Shown: positions 44,844 through 56,500 of the stretch, in pieces
Position numbering within the stretch: the first letter of the stretch is position 1
Layout: the number at the start of each line of letters is the position of its first letter
Assembly: GCA_001600455.1 (NCBI GenBank)
Contig: BCKC01000001.1
Location: 558,001 to 622,000 of the forward strand
Direction: 5' to 3'
Source of the DNA: Endocalyx cinctus
Lineage: Eukaryota > Ascomycota > Sordariomycetes > Amphisphaeriales > Apiosporaceae
DNA length: 64,000 bases
Notes under the pieces: model-generated
What the model saw: the letters and a program-made list of their open reading frames with translations, nothing else
What the model was told of the DNA's origin: nothing
The model's database searches: none
Position numbers and translations under genes: made by a program

Positions 44844-45944
44844 ATGAAAACCCAACCACTCACTTATGTCGTCGACAATCCCAATCCGTACAGGGAACGT
44901 TACGACCCCGAGCTACGGGAATGTACGGACATGGAGACGAATTTTATGAGCCAGTTCGGAGCAAAACGCTCCGACTGGAACTTCCAACGTGAGAGAAGAC
45001 AAGTCTCTGTCCCAACCGATGAGGATTGTGCGAGCTATGGATTGAGCCGGCTCGAATTCGTGATTCCTCCAGCAGAAACAATAGATTCCATCCAGCCACC
45101 TATCCAGGATCCTCTGAAACTGACAGTTCTTCACGGGACCTCATATAACGAATTGAAACTTCGAGAAGAGCCGACTGGCAAGCTCCCTTGCTTTTTCTTC
45201 GTCCATGGTGGTGCCCGCATTGGAGGGACTCGATATAGCGGCCTTCTCGGTCGAGCCCGAAGGTGGCACAAAGACTTTCAAGCCATCACCGCTAGCGTCG
45301 AGTATACCCTGTCACCGACGGAAGACGGATCAGCAACCCGGACTCTTCCGGCTCAAGACTGTTTCGACGCGTTACGATGGCTCTCTAACGCGCTCGGGTC
45401 TTCCGTTGATAATATATTACGGTACGGGGATAAGGAGAAGATAATCGTGATTGGCACTTCTGCCGGGGGTGGCGTCGCGGCCTCGATGGCGATGATGTGG
45501 AATATGAGAGGCGCACCTTCTGTAGCCGGTCTACTCCTGGAATCTCCCCAGTTGGATGATCGATGCAACACAAATTCACATCGGGAGTTCAACGAAGGCA
45601 ACATGTTCACCTCGGATGACGCCAAGTTGGGCTGGGAAGTTTCTCTCGGAGCAGATATCGTCGGGGAAGATGGTATCCATGCATACGAAGCTCCGGCTCG
45701 GGCAGAAAGACGGCACTTGGTGGGTTTGCCGCCAGTTTATTTAGATGTGGGGGACACGGAACCTTTCCGGGACGAGGTGATCGTTTTTAAAAAGCGCCTA
45801 CAAGAAGCAGGGGTAGATTGTACTTTCCATAAATTCGAAGGCGGCTTCCACGGGTTCTTTGCTGCAAATGAGAATGCCGCCATATCGCGGGACTGCATTG
45901 AGAAGAGACGGGCATGGATGACCGAAATACTCAGCAAAATCTAG
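44844..45944 (+). CDS. Alpha/beta hydrolase (alpha/beta hydrolase fold-3, HSL-like)
   Basis: A single exon of 366 codons from ATG 44844. The oxyanion motif HGGARIGG lies at residues 121-128. The nucleophile elbow GTSAGGG has Ser206, and the VYLDVGDTEPFRDE block supplies the acid near 310 (or 301). The GGFHGF block supplies His336. This order and spacing match fold-3 esterases and lipases of the hormone-sensitive-lipase group. GTSAGG in place of GDSAGG is common in fungi. There is no signal peptide, so it is probably cytosolic. About 70 residues precede the core domain. Natural substrate unknown; possible roles are ester detoxification or secondary metabolism. Confidence 0.9.
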   Translation: MKTQPLTYVVDNPNPYRERYDPELRECTDMETNFMSQFGAKRSDWNFQRERRQVSVPTDEDCASYGLSRLEFVIPPAETIDSIQPPIQDPLKLTVLHGTSYNELKLREEPTGKLPCFFFVHGGARIGGTRYSGLLGRARRWHKDFQAITASVEYTLSPTEDGSATRTLPAQDCFDALRWLSNALGSSVDNILRYGDKEKIIVIGTSAGGGVAASMAMMWNMRGAPSVAGLLLESPQLDDRCNTNSHREFNEGNMFTSDDAKLGWEVSLGADIVGEDGIHAYEAPARAERRHLVGLPPVYLDVGDTEPFRDEVIVFKKRLQEAGVDCTFHKFEGGFHGFFAANENAAISRDCIEKRRAWMTEILSKI

Positions 45945-46284
45945 TTGTCTCGGGCAGCAGAAAACTGCATAGACTACGCAGGGATCGTTTAGGTTAAAAG
46001 GTTATTGGAAAAAAATTAGAAAGTAAAAGGGGGTGGGGAGGGGAAGAGAGAAAGGACGTGGTTTAAAAATAGATAGAGGATTATTCAAGACCCAGCAATG
46101 GCCGTTCGATCCTAAAAGTCGGTTATTTTAAGATAGAAAAACCAAATCATATCAATCATTTACCGATAAGGGGATTTAAGTGATTGCGTGTTCCTTGATT
46201 CCTATCGGTGATTTCTTTTGGCGATGAAAGAAAGTTTAAGTATTTACCTTAATACCTGATCGATGAATTTTCTTCACGACGCTA
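45945..46284. other. Convergent intergenic region
   Basis: About 340 bp between the 3' ends of the hydrolase (plus) and the carboxylesterase-like gene (minus). Nothing further is seen. Confidence 0.5.
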
Positions 46285-47094
46285 TTACCACGCACGTAAT
46301 CTTTCGGCGAAAAATTGCATGATAGGGAGCATCTCTTCGCGATTTTTCGGCATGCCGTCGTCGGGCTTCTTCCACTTGACCTCGCGCACGTCGACGAATT
46401 CGCGCTTCACGACGTCCATCGCGTCCTCGTCCACCGTCTCGCTCGCCCTCCCGTGGCATACGAGGACCGGCGTGCGCGCCTTCTCCCTCGCGCTCAGGGT
46501 CGGGATCATACTCGTCGGCAAGGGCCCGCCTACGGACACGACGCCCTTGAACGCGGCGGGACCCTCGGTCGCGTCCCCTGGTTTCCGGTCCGTCACGTCG
46601 ACGACCCTATCGGCGACGCGTAGCCTCGAAGCCAAGCCGAGGGCCAAGGACCCTCCCTGACCGAACCCGAAGAGCAACACATCGTCCGTCCGCCACCCGC
46701 ATTTCGCGACGAGCGCGCCGCGGATCAGCTTTTCGAGGACCAGCTTCTCGGCCTTGGAAAATCCCGGGTCGGCGTCGAAGTCGCCGGAATCGGGCGAGAA
46801 GGCGAGGTCGTCGCCCCAGTGGAAATTCCGGGTCGGCGCGGAGGCGGCGGGGCCTTCGAGACCGAGCAGACCGGGCGGGAGAGGCGATACGCCGCGGACG
46901 GAGATCCCGAGGACGCCCGGGAGGTTGAGGTTCTTGGCGAGGGTCGCGAACGGAGCTTCGGAATCGCCGAGGCCGTGGAATAATACGAGGATCGCCGTGG
47001 TGGTCTCTGGGACTTCTGGATACACCAACGAGATGGTTAACTCGGATTTTAGGTGGTCAAAATCCTCGGCTTTGGGAATACGCGTCGGCATCAT
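46285..47094 (-). CDS. Phospholipase/carboxylesterase-family protein lacking the nucleophile Ser
   Basis: A single exon of 269 codons. The fold of the acyl-protein thioesterase/carboxylesterase family (PF02230) is indicated by ILVLFHGLGDSEAPFATLA with the HG oxyanion region at residues 40-44, the RNFHWGDD segment near 90-96, the beta-strand and elbow VLLFGFGQGGSLALGLAS, and LVCHGRASETVDEDA near the acid position. In active members the elbow is GxSxGG. Here it reads G-F-G-Q-G-G (residues 143-148), with Gly instead of Ser. The catalytic His region reads DDGMPKNREEML instead of G-x-x-H. This points to a non-catalytic relative, which I believe also occurs in other fungi. It is very GC-rich in its 3' half. 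Confidence 0.85.
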   Translation of the reverse strand: MMPTRIPKAEDFDHLKSELTISLVYPEVPETTTAILVLFHGLGDSEAPFATLAKNLNLPGVLGISVRGVSPLPPGLLGLEGPAASAPTRNFHWGDDLAFSPDSGDFDADPGFSKAEKLVLEKLIRGALVAKCGWRTDDVLLFGFGQGGSLALGLASRLRVADRVVDVTDRKPGDATEGPAAFKGVVSVGGPLPTSMIPTLSAREKARTPVLVCHGRASETVDEDAMDVVKREFVDVREVKWKKPDDGMPKNREEMLPIMQFFAERLRAW

Positions 47095-48120
47095 GAAATG
47101 ACGATGTTTGATACTCTCTTAGTTATTGATGAAATATTTGTGTAAAAACTTTGATATGCAGAAGGAAAGATTTAACGAGATTGATTGGTTGTTATTTTTG
47201 CTTATGAGGTTGTAAGGGAATAGTGAGTTAAGTATGTACTGTGTATCATACTGTGAACTTTTAGTGTACGGTAAGCAGCCTAATAGCCCTATTTGCATTC
47301 GAATGGCTTCCATTGTCCTGCATAGCAATCCTATTATGCTAGTTTATTAGGTGGAGTGAGACTTTACATAATACATATAAACGCATCTATACTGTGTGAA
47401 TAATGTGATTACTTAATGGATTTGGTCTGGTTTAATTCCAAGGTTATTACCAGACCTGCTTGGCAGCTTGGACAATGAATCTGATATATAATAAACATCG
47501 CTAGAATTTTGAGAATTTAAACACCTATCTCGATACAATACATTACCTCGCTGTCTGTACGTGAAGGGAGAAAATGAAAAAGAATATATTGAATGGTACA
47601 AATGTCAATAATCCATGAAAGACGCGTAACCAACACTTGTAGACTTGGTGATATCAGTAATGATGTTTGACGGATACTACTATCCACATCAGGAAGTCCA
47701 ATCTCCGAAATATATGCTTTTACTTATCATCCCTATTCTCGCCGCCTCAGTCCTTTACAAACCATATCTTGACTACTAAACACGTGCTAAAGGCCCAGAA
47801 AATGTTGCCAGGTTCCCGGGTCTGTAATATGGATAATCCAATTAGCTGCACGCTTCTCTATGCGTGTGCCCCATGTAAAAATAGTTTGGCAGAGCCGTCG
47901 ACTTTCCAAATGTCGACTAATCGTGGGGACGCTATATCACCTTGATCGGAGATCGCCCATGCAGGTGAGTTACTGAAGGGTAGTATTTTAAATGACCAAC
48001 CCCAGTAGAATAAATATATCTATGTTCTCTGTCGCGGTATGAAATGAAAATGAAAAATTTTCTTCTTCTTGATACTTTCAGCATACCATTTACAGGATCA
48101 ATTGCTGAGACGTCAACAAC
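47095..48120. other. Divergent intergenic region
   Basis: About 1 kb between the starts of the carboxylesterase-like gene (minus) and the acid phosphatase gene (plus). Three short open frames (47119-47328, 47413-47601, 47667-47945) have no recognisable content. Confidence 0.5.
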
Positions 48121-49779
48121 ATGCCTACCTCGCCAACGTTGGTGATGCTGATGGCATCGGGATTATCCGTTGCTGCCACGCAGTATCTTGCTCCCTTTCA
48201 AGATATTAACTTCCCAGCTAGTGCGAGTGCCAGCAATCCGCTGCAATGGCTTGGAGCGAATGGACCGTGGTATGCTGGTAAGTGGATTTTTTATGACGTT
48301 TGACAATATTATTACCACTCATGCTCACAGATTTCTAGGTCCCAACGTCAACAAGATTTCGTCTGAAGTACCTAGCAATTGTCGTGTGGACCAAGTTGCT
48401 TCTATCTCCAGACATGGCTCTCGATATCCCGATTCAGGAGCGTATAGTGGATGGGTTTCTATGTATGATCGGGTTCGTCGCCAACCAGGTCAAAACATGT
48501 CATAAATCTTCATATAATCTAACATTACTTTCTAGTTTCAAGCAGGCAATTACACCGCCAGCGGGAGCTTATCGTTCTTGCCGACTTGGGAGCCGGTTTT
48601 GACAAACCCAGATCTCCAGATTGCCATGGAAAACCCGACCGGAGCCAAGGAGGCTCACGATATGGGATACACCTTGCGGACAAGGTAACCTCATTTCACT
48701 GCTTGAAAGTTTCTTCTAGACGGAAAAAAGACTGACGACTAGTTCCTAGATATCCCGATCTGTATCAGCAAGGCGATGAGTTCATGGTATGGGCTAATAA
48801 CTACACCCGTGTACTCCAAACGGCGTCTATGTTCGTGCGCGGCTTTCTGGGATTCGCGGCGGCCGATAATGGCACTGTAGTTGCGGTGACGAGCAAAGGC
48901 TTCGAAGCAGGCATCGGTGATTCGCTTGCCCCTTCAGATATGTGTCCAAACTTCGAAGACACGGAAGGTGGCGATTACAAGACCACTTGGGACGATATAT
49001 GGATCCCCCCAGTACAAAAGCGCCTACAGGCTCTAATCACCGGCAACCTGACCCTTACAGCCGACGACATAGGTCAGATACCATATTTATGTGGTTTCGA
49101 GAGCCACATCACCGGTCGATTATCACCCTGGTGTGACGTATGCACGGATGAAGAATTAAAGCAATACGAATACTCGAATGATCTCCGATACTACTACGGC
49201 GTCGGTCCAGGGACGGATCTGCCCAAGAAGATGATGACGCCTTTCCTAAACGCGCTTGTCGGTATTTTGCAGCAAGGTCCCAATGTTACAGGCACAGACG
49301 TTGATGGGTCTGAATTTGAACTGCCCAAAATACTTGTTACGTTCTTGAATGATGGACAGTTGACGGAATTGGTGACGGCGAGCGGTGTCTTTGATGCACA
49401 GCCCGCCATGTCGGCCACAGAAAAAGACGATGATCGAATCTGGGTCGGGTCCCGGTACGTGTCGATGCGAGGCACCGTCGCTTTTGAGAGGATGCAGTGC
49501 GAAGTGTCGGCCAAGAACCTGGCCAAAAAGGAAGGCACTTATGTACGTATCCGCCTGAACGACGCGGTATACCCCATCCCGTCTTGTAAGAGCGGACCTG
49601 GTGAATCGTGCTTGCTTAGCGACTATGCGGAATATGTGGCGAAGAAGTACAAGAGTGAAGGTGACTGGATCGACAATTGCGGTGTTACAAGAACGGATGA
49701 GACCCCGACAACAGTAAAGGGGGCGAGCTTCTACACTGATTTGAGTAGCCCTTGGCTTAGTCGAATCGCACCATATTGA
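48121..49779 (+). CDS. Secreted histidine acid phosphatase-like protein (phytase/phosphatase family)
   Basis: Exons 48121-48277, 48339-48472, 48536-48684 and 48750-49779 encode 489 aa, the usual length. A signal peptide (first 20 residues, MLMASGLSVAAT core) directs secretion. The phosphate-binding motif RHGSRYP begins near residue 77. NYTRVLQTASMFVRGF provides the downstream basic residues of the active site. Conserved Cys residues (CDVCTDEE, CEVSA, CKSGPGESC, NCGVT) fit the family's disulfides. The distal HD proton-donor motif is expected near the VTFLNDGQLTEL block, which reads N-D rather than H-D. The donor of intron 2 is ambiguous: GTTCGT at 48473 was chosen because it gives YDRFQAGNYTASG. 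All other joins are clear. Confidence 0.9.
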
Positions 49780-50239
49780 ATGGTTTTATGAGTATGAATA
49801 GTGCATCATTAATATAGTTTAATACATTCACATCTCGTCTTTTCTATATACGATATTGAATAATTATATAATTCAAATTTGATCTAATGACTTATTTAAT
49901 CACTTTACATTGTAACTAACGTCCTTTGACAGCGCTGTACTCACCTACAGATTGTGGTGTAGTGTAATGTAACTGTGATTGGCCCGCGCGACTACTGCTG
50001 TGTTGTACTAGGGGCTAAGCCTAGCATTGATTCCCTTGTCGCAGTAGTGCTGCAGCTTCGAACCTCGTCTTTTCTGACAAAAAGACCCCTCGATAATCTT
50101 CAACATTAATCAATTACATCCCCAAACCAAAAGAACTGATATTATTCTTTTATCTGAATACATTTTACTCAAATTACAAGTTTTATGGTGACAAGATAAT
50201 AGCTGCATTAAAGACACCGAATGCGACGCCAACGAAACC
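49780..50239. other. Intergenic region upstream of SEC8
   Basis: About 460 bp. The 49975-50065 part is GC-richer than its surroundings, with GGGGCTAAGCC and TTCGAACCTC reminiscent of tRNA pieces, but no cloverleaf could be built. The 3' part should be the SEC8 promoter. Confidence 0.5.
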
Positions 50240-53200
50240 ATGGCAAACCGATACGGCGGCTCATTCCGTAATGGCTCCTATGGAAAGCAGGACGAAGATT
50301 ATGACCCTTACGGAGAGGGTTATAGTAGCGATCGATACGGCACCCCTCCGCCGCCTCAGATGAATCAATCGAGTTCTAATTCGAGACGTCCACCTCCCCT
50401 CGAACCGAACCGTTTCGCATCGTCGACTTCGAGAATCCAGAGAGCAAACGAGTCGAGCGCCGAGCGACAGATCTCCCAAGTTTTGGAACATATCAAGTCA
50501 GAATGGCCTGCTATGGTGGAAAATGAATCTATACCTGTGTCTTTAGCTCTGCAGTTACTGGATAATAGCTCTGTAGGTCGGGCGCACGAATATAGGAATT
50601 TCAAAAAGACACATCAGTACCTTCAAGACTCTTTGAAGGGTATTGTACACGAACACCATCAAGGATTCAACAGTTCTATAGGAACATTCCACAAGATCCA
50701 GGGAAGCATACAAGCCTCTCAAAAGCGCGTTCGCGCCTTGAAGGAGTCATTGGCAGCTTCGAAGACCAGTCTCTCCGCCACCGATCCCGAGCTCAAGAAG
50801 CTATACCAGACCTCCTCGATGTACGATGGCGTCCTCCAGACCCTGAACGAATTAGAGGAGCTCCGAACCATCCCCGATCAACTTGAAGCGAGAATATCGG
50901 AGAAACGATTCCTGACCGCCGTCGAAGTACTTCAAAACGCCTTGCGCAAGCTGAGAAAGCCAGAACTCGATGACATAGGCGCCTTAAATGACCTCAGACT
51001 CTACCTATCAAACCAAGAGACGGCTTTGATGGATATTCTAGTGGAAGAGCTCCATGAGCATCTATATCTAAAATCTCCGTACTGCCAAGAGCGATGGCAA
51101 AGCCTCTCCAAAAACCAGGGTGCTTACAATCAAAATTACGGTAATTCGGCTACCGTCATGCCTTTACACTACATTCTAGATTCCATGGACCTCGACCAAC
51201 CCGTCGTAGAAGATCCTTCTAAGAATCCGGAGGGAGACACATTCGGATATATCGGTCTTGTTGCCGAGTCGCTTAGTAAACTAGGAAGATTAGAGGGTGC
51301 CGTAGATACTCTGAAGCAGCGCCTTCCCGTCGAGCTCTTCGCCGTCGTTAACGAGACAATCAACGATGTTGACCAGCGGCACCCAAGCTCGTTGCGGGGT
51401 GGTTCGAACGATGCCCAGGGTCTTCATGTATACGGAAGTAGAGAAACCCAAATGCGAGCTGACGTTATTTATGACCTTCTATGGACACTGTATGGCAAAT
51501 TCGAAGCTATTGCCGAGGGACATCGTGTCTTCCACGAAGTCGTCAAAGGGCTTATCCGACGAGAGGGAGCCGGCAATAGTAGCTCGCTTCTAGGCAGTTT
51601 CAAGGAGCTGTGGAATCTCTATCAAAACGAGATACGCTCACTTTTACATAATTATGTCACGACAGATGCAGATGTTTATCATTTTAACTCGACGAGGCAA
51701 GGCCCGATGATGAATGGCACCAAAGAAGTCTCGCGGGACAATTTATTCAAGTTTTCAGACGCGGATCTCAAGTCGGTCGAGATGACGGTGGAGTACGAGG
51801 CTCTCGATAGTATCATCAAAGCGGCCGTGCCTGGTCTGACGTCCGGAGATCGCAAAGCACAATTACCGGACAAGAAGGGCTCGTCAGTGGGAAGAGAATC
51901 CCGCAAGGCCACCCAGAGTGCATATGATAACAGAAATGCGCCCGATTCATACAAGTCATTAGTCGAACCGAGTGTCTTTAATATGAGCCTCTTGCTACCG
52001 CCCACTCTTGCATTCATACAACGACTAAAAGCCATCGTACCCCCTGGCTCCGACTTAGCCGCGAGCACTTTGACGTCTTTCCTCGATAACTTCTTGGTTA
52101 ATGTCTTCCAGCCACAGTTAGACGAGACGCTCGCCAAGTTGAGCGACACCGTCTTTGGCGAGGCAGACGCTTTCCTCCAGGATCCCGATTGGAGCTTGGC
52201 AGCTCGACGACCCATCTTCAAAGGTACCGCGGCCTTCTTTGCCGTTATCACGGCATTCTGCAGGATGCTGGGTACGATCCCGCACGATCAGGCTCTCAGC
52301 TCGCTAATCGTCTCTCAAATGATGCGATACTACGAGAGATGCTTTACGTGGTTTAAGTCACTCGTCGCCAAAGCGCAAGACGGCGCCGTCACATCACAGC
52401 CTCTGCGCTACTCGGCCGAGCAGGCCCTATCGGAAGGAGAGATGCAGAAGACTATCAAGACACTCTGGGAAGCGGAAGGCTTAGATTACGAATTAATCGA
52501 AAAAGAAGTGAGCCTACTCATCTCGCAGACAAACAAACGAACTCTCGAGCCGAACGATATTATCCAAGATCGCGATGTCATTTCTTCTCTTTGTCTGCTT
52601 TACACGAGTATGAAATGGCTTTCGGTGAGAGTCGCAAATCTCCGACATATCACGAAGCACGACGTCGACTCGTCGCAACACCTACCGAAGAACCAGAACC
52701 GTCGCTGGACCTTGCTTAACGACCCAAGCAAGGCAAACAGCGAACAGCAAGGTCCAGTGTACCTACCGATGACGCAGGAAACTGTTCAGTAAGTTAACTC
52801 ATTCCATAGTTTACATTTGTCCTGAATCTAACCTAGTCCCCACTTCTTTTCTCAGGTCATTTGACAACATCGTATCTTCGTACGATCAGCTTGCTGGTAC
52901 GGTGCTCCTCACGCTTCACATGGAGGTGCGCTGCCGCATCGTCCAATCACTGGGGGTGGCGTTCTCGCCCAAGACGGCGCCCTACGTGCTCGGGGACCAA
53001 GAGATCAAGGAGCCGGACCCGCCGATCCTCTCGCTCAACGCGGAGCTCCTGGCGTACGACGAGATCGCGGCGCGGTTCCTGCGGGACCGGGAGGTGGCGT
53101 TCGTGCGCAAGGGGCTCGGCCTCCTGGTGAACACGTACCTCGTGAGCAACGCGCTCGCGACGCAGCCGATGAACCTGCGCGGGTGCGAGCGCATGCAGCT

Positions 53201-53522
53201 CAACATCCTCGTGCTGCAGCAGAACCTCAAGAACATCGAGGAGGGCGTCGACCTCGCGCGCGCGGCTAACTACTACGCGCTCTTCCAGGAGGGCGCCGAC
53301 GCGATCGTCGAGAAGGCCAAGGCGAAGGCGGAGAAGGGGCAGAACCCGGAAGACGACGGGGACGGGGACGAGGATAGGTTTACGTACGACGAGCTGAAGG
53401 CGCTGGTCGAGCTTTGCTACAGCGAACAGCTCGCTAATCCGGAGAGGGGTATAGCGGCGGCGGCGAAGAGGCAGATGGGCGAGAAGGTGCTCGCGCTGAG
53501 CGAGTATATGTGGCAGAGTTAA
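50240..53522 (+). CDS. sec8: Exocyst complex component Sec8
   Basis: Two exons, 50240-52788 and 52856-53522, encode 1071 aa, near yeast Sec8 in length. The N-terminal 80 residues are low-complexity (Tyr/Gly/Asp). The Sec8 N-terminal coiled region runs from SAERQISQVLEHIKSEWPAM through LQLLDNSSVGRAHEYRNF, FNSSIGTFHKI and AALKE-like helices (RVRALKESLAAS, PELKKLYQTSSMYD). A long helical-rod body follows, with LPTELF-like KQRLPVELFAVVNET and SLLLPPTLAFIQRLK. Exon 2 continues the helical rods to the terminal EYMWQS. Sec8 tethers secretory vesicles to the plasma membrane, so it matters for hyphal tip growth. The join Q/S-F-D-N is in phase. Exon 2 is much richer in G+C than exon 1. Confidence 0.95.
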
Positions 53523-56500
53523 AATCAAAAACATGGGAGTTTTCATGTATTAGTATTCTTGTCGCGCAGATAGGGGGTATGAAATGAAGAAAAGATGACC
53601 TTTTTTTTTTTTTTTTCTTTTTTAAGAAATACAATAATTTTCTAAATAGGCCTTCTCAGCTAAAGGTGACGTGAGGCTTCTTCGTCGTTTCTATTACGAG
53701 TATACAGCACAGCAGACCTGTACGACACGCAAGATCGAGTATTATACTACTTATTCGGTTACATCGAGGAGATCATCTGAAGATGCTTCCCTCAATAAGC
53801 GAAATGCGCGATTAGGTAAGTCCTCCTGCAGCACATTCCGTATTCATCTTCCGTCAAGGGAATACACGAAAATATTGGTGTCACCATGACGCCTTTTTTC
53901 TTCCTGGAGGCGATAAACGCCGTGTTTTATGACGAGCCGCCATTGGCTTCCTTGTTCTTGCTTTATTTTTCTATACTATAATACGAACATATATTAATAT
54001 GTTTATTTATATATTTATTTATATCTTATCATCCCATATATTTCTTTCTCCCTTTCAGCTTGTATCACGTAGGTATGCTTGTAACCTTCTTCTGATGTCT
54101 CGGCGGGACGGGTAGCAACATGATACAAGACATCTTGAGATCAAGTAGATTAGACATGGGTTAGAAGAGAAGGGGTAATGTATTCTGGCATTCCTTTGTT
54201 CTCTTGCCTTCGTGTACTACCACACGCAGTGGCGATAGGTAGCCAAAGATTTCTCTGATTTCTCTGTTTTTTTTTTTTTTTTTGAACAAGTTCAGCCCTA
54301 CCGCTCATAAAGAAGAAGCCAAGAAAAGACGGTTTAATTTGATTGTGCGTGTTTCAGAAATAGCCGCCTCTGAGGGAAGAAGAGATAGAAAAACGAGAAA
54401 AGGGCTTTATGGGCCGTATTACAAAGCATATTATACATATAACGGGTTTTGATAAAAACCGGTTTTTTTGTTTTATCTGTACGTACTGCCTTTCGTGTCG
54501 CTTGTGGCTTACCACCCTACAAGCATATCTAGGTGCATTAGATTGAATGATGGACGATGCCTTTTTTGGAGGAAAATAGAAAAAGAGGGAGAAGAGGGAG
54601 GGATGAAATGGATATGCGTGGCTGTGCTTTCGCCAACGTGTGCTTGTTGTGCTCGCGTGTAAATGTCGATTGTCGACTATCATCAAAGTGGCGAGGGGAA
54701 TGATTGGAATGTCGAGATTTTGACAGAAATAGAACGACAAGATAAATTCCGTAGGAATCGGGTCACTTTGACGGAAGTTCTCGAATATAGTATTACGCTA
54801 CGGTACATACAATAACTAAATTATGACAGCCGAAACGGCGCTTCACACCCTCTTTTCGAGAATCCCCCCCAGTCCCTAAGCCCACACACAACCACCACCC
54901 CCTTCCCTTCCTCCAGCCACAACCGCCACCGAAGTTTGTATGGGCGGTTATCGGTGGAAGCGAGGTCTTTTAAGGAGGATGAGAGCGAATGCATCTCTGA
55001 AAAACAACATGATGCAGGGGTGGCACCAAAATACTAGAAGGCAAAAAAGAAGAACGAACGGTCATAGGCAGGACGAGTAAGCTTTGCTCTGGGGGAGTTC
55101 TTGGCATCAGCGTGTGACGTTTAAAAAGTTACGTCTGACGAGAAGATGATTGGATAGTTTTTATATCAGGTAGTATATGTAAATCCTAGAAGTAACCTTT
55201 CTCGCTTTCCCTTACATATCGTCGGAGACTTTTCTTTTCTTAAGGGAGTATTAGACGGGTTTTAAGAATAAAGGACTAACTAGTCCATATGGACCTATAT
55301 AATTTTTTTTTTCTTTCATGCACGTCTTATTAACGTTGCATATTTTGATTCAATGACGTGGAGACTGCATTTTACCTTTCTCAGAAAAACCAGTTCTCGT
55401 TCATCTCTACTGTACTCAGATGATACACTACTACTTCATGATACTTAGAGTACACGTAAAGTGATATCCATGGATAAGTATGAAAAGAAAAAGGTATGGG
55501 TATATTATATGATACTAATATCGGTTTATTGAACACATATACTTGGTAAATTCTGTACCCACAGGAGGCAAATAATCTAATGAGATGTCCACGGGTATCT
55601 GTAATAATTTATATATAATACAATGGATAGTATATGGATGATGGATCCATAAGTACTTACGTATCGATATTTTGTACAGTAGATAAATTTGGTATCCCTT
55701 TATGGATCTTTAATTATATACTTGTAAAGTACAGTAGCAGAGTAGGTGACGAATAATATTTTTTAGTTGAGAAGGGGTCACTAAATAAAAAGGTGCTAAA
55801 TACTAGATGAGGTACTGAAAATTAAAAAATGTCAGGGTTCATTGAGATGAGATTAAAGCTTATCCACGCTAAAACAGTGAATGCTTAAAGCACTGGACTC
55901 CCCCTTAAAAAAAAGTACTCGAAGTACCTATAACCAAAGTATTACGGTAAGTACCTAGGTAAGTACTTAAGTAGGGTAGGTATACCCTATGACCCTATAC
56001 TGTACTGTATCGTACTGTAATAGACATGTACCTAGCTAGGTATTATAGTCTAATGCATACTGCATCCGCCACGGTAAACCTCCAATCATTTGATTTCTAT
56101 CCTTCTGAAAGGGGTTAATAACTTTAAATTCAATTAAAAGTATCGTCGCAGTCCATTATCAATTCCCCTAAAATATATTTTACCTTCACCTTATTACCCT
56201 TCTTTTCTTTACCTCTAATCTCTCCCTCTCTTTATATTCTTGATCTTCTCAACTTTCATTTTACATTCACCTTCTTTTTCTCTTTTTCTTTTTTTTTTCT
56301 TTCCTTTTCCTTTTTTTTTTTTAATCCTTCGGTCTCAAGAGGCAAGAAGAGAGAGAGAGAGATTTAGAAAGGAAGAAAATACGCCAGCCAATTGTACAAA
56401 AAGCGAAATACGAAAGAAGATCGAATAGGAGAATGCCTGCATGAACTTGAACTGGACTCACTTTGTAAAACAACACACACACACAGTACATTCGTTCAGC

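Noticed and set aside
49980..50065. Possible tRNA gene (TTCGAACCTC and GGGGCTAAGCC fragments)
   Set aside because: No acceptor stem or anticodon arm can be paired at correct spacing on either strand.
52947..53546. Minus-strand frame of 199 codons
   Set aside because: Shadow of the GC-rich SEC8 exon 2; leucine/arginine-rich without motifs.
54354..54740. Minus-strand 128-codon frame upstream of KNR4
   Set aside because: Low-complexity Ser/Phe/Ile content, antisense to leader-like DNA, no conserved pattern.
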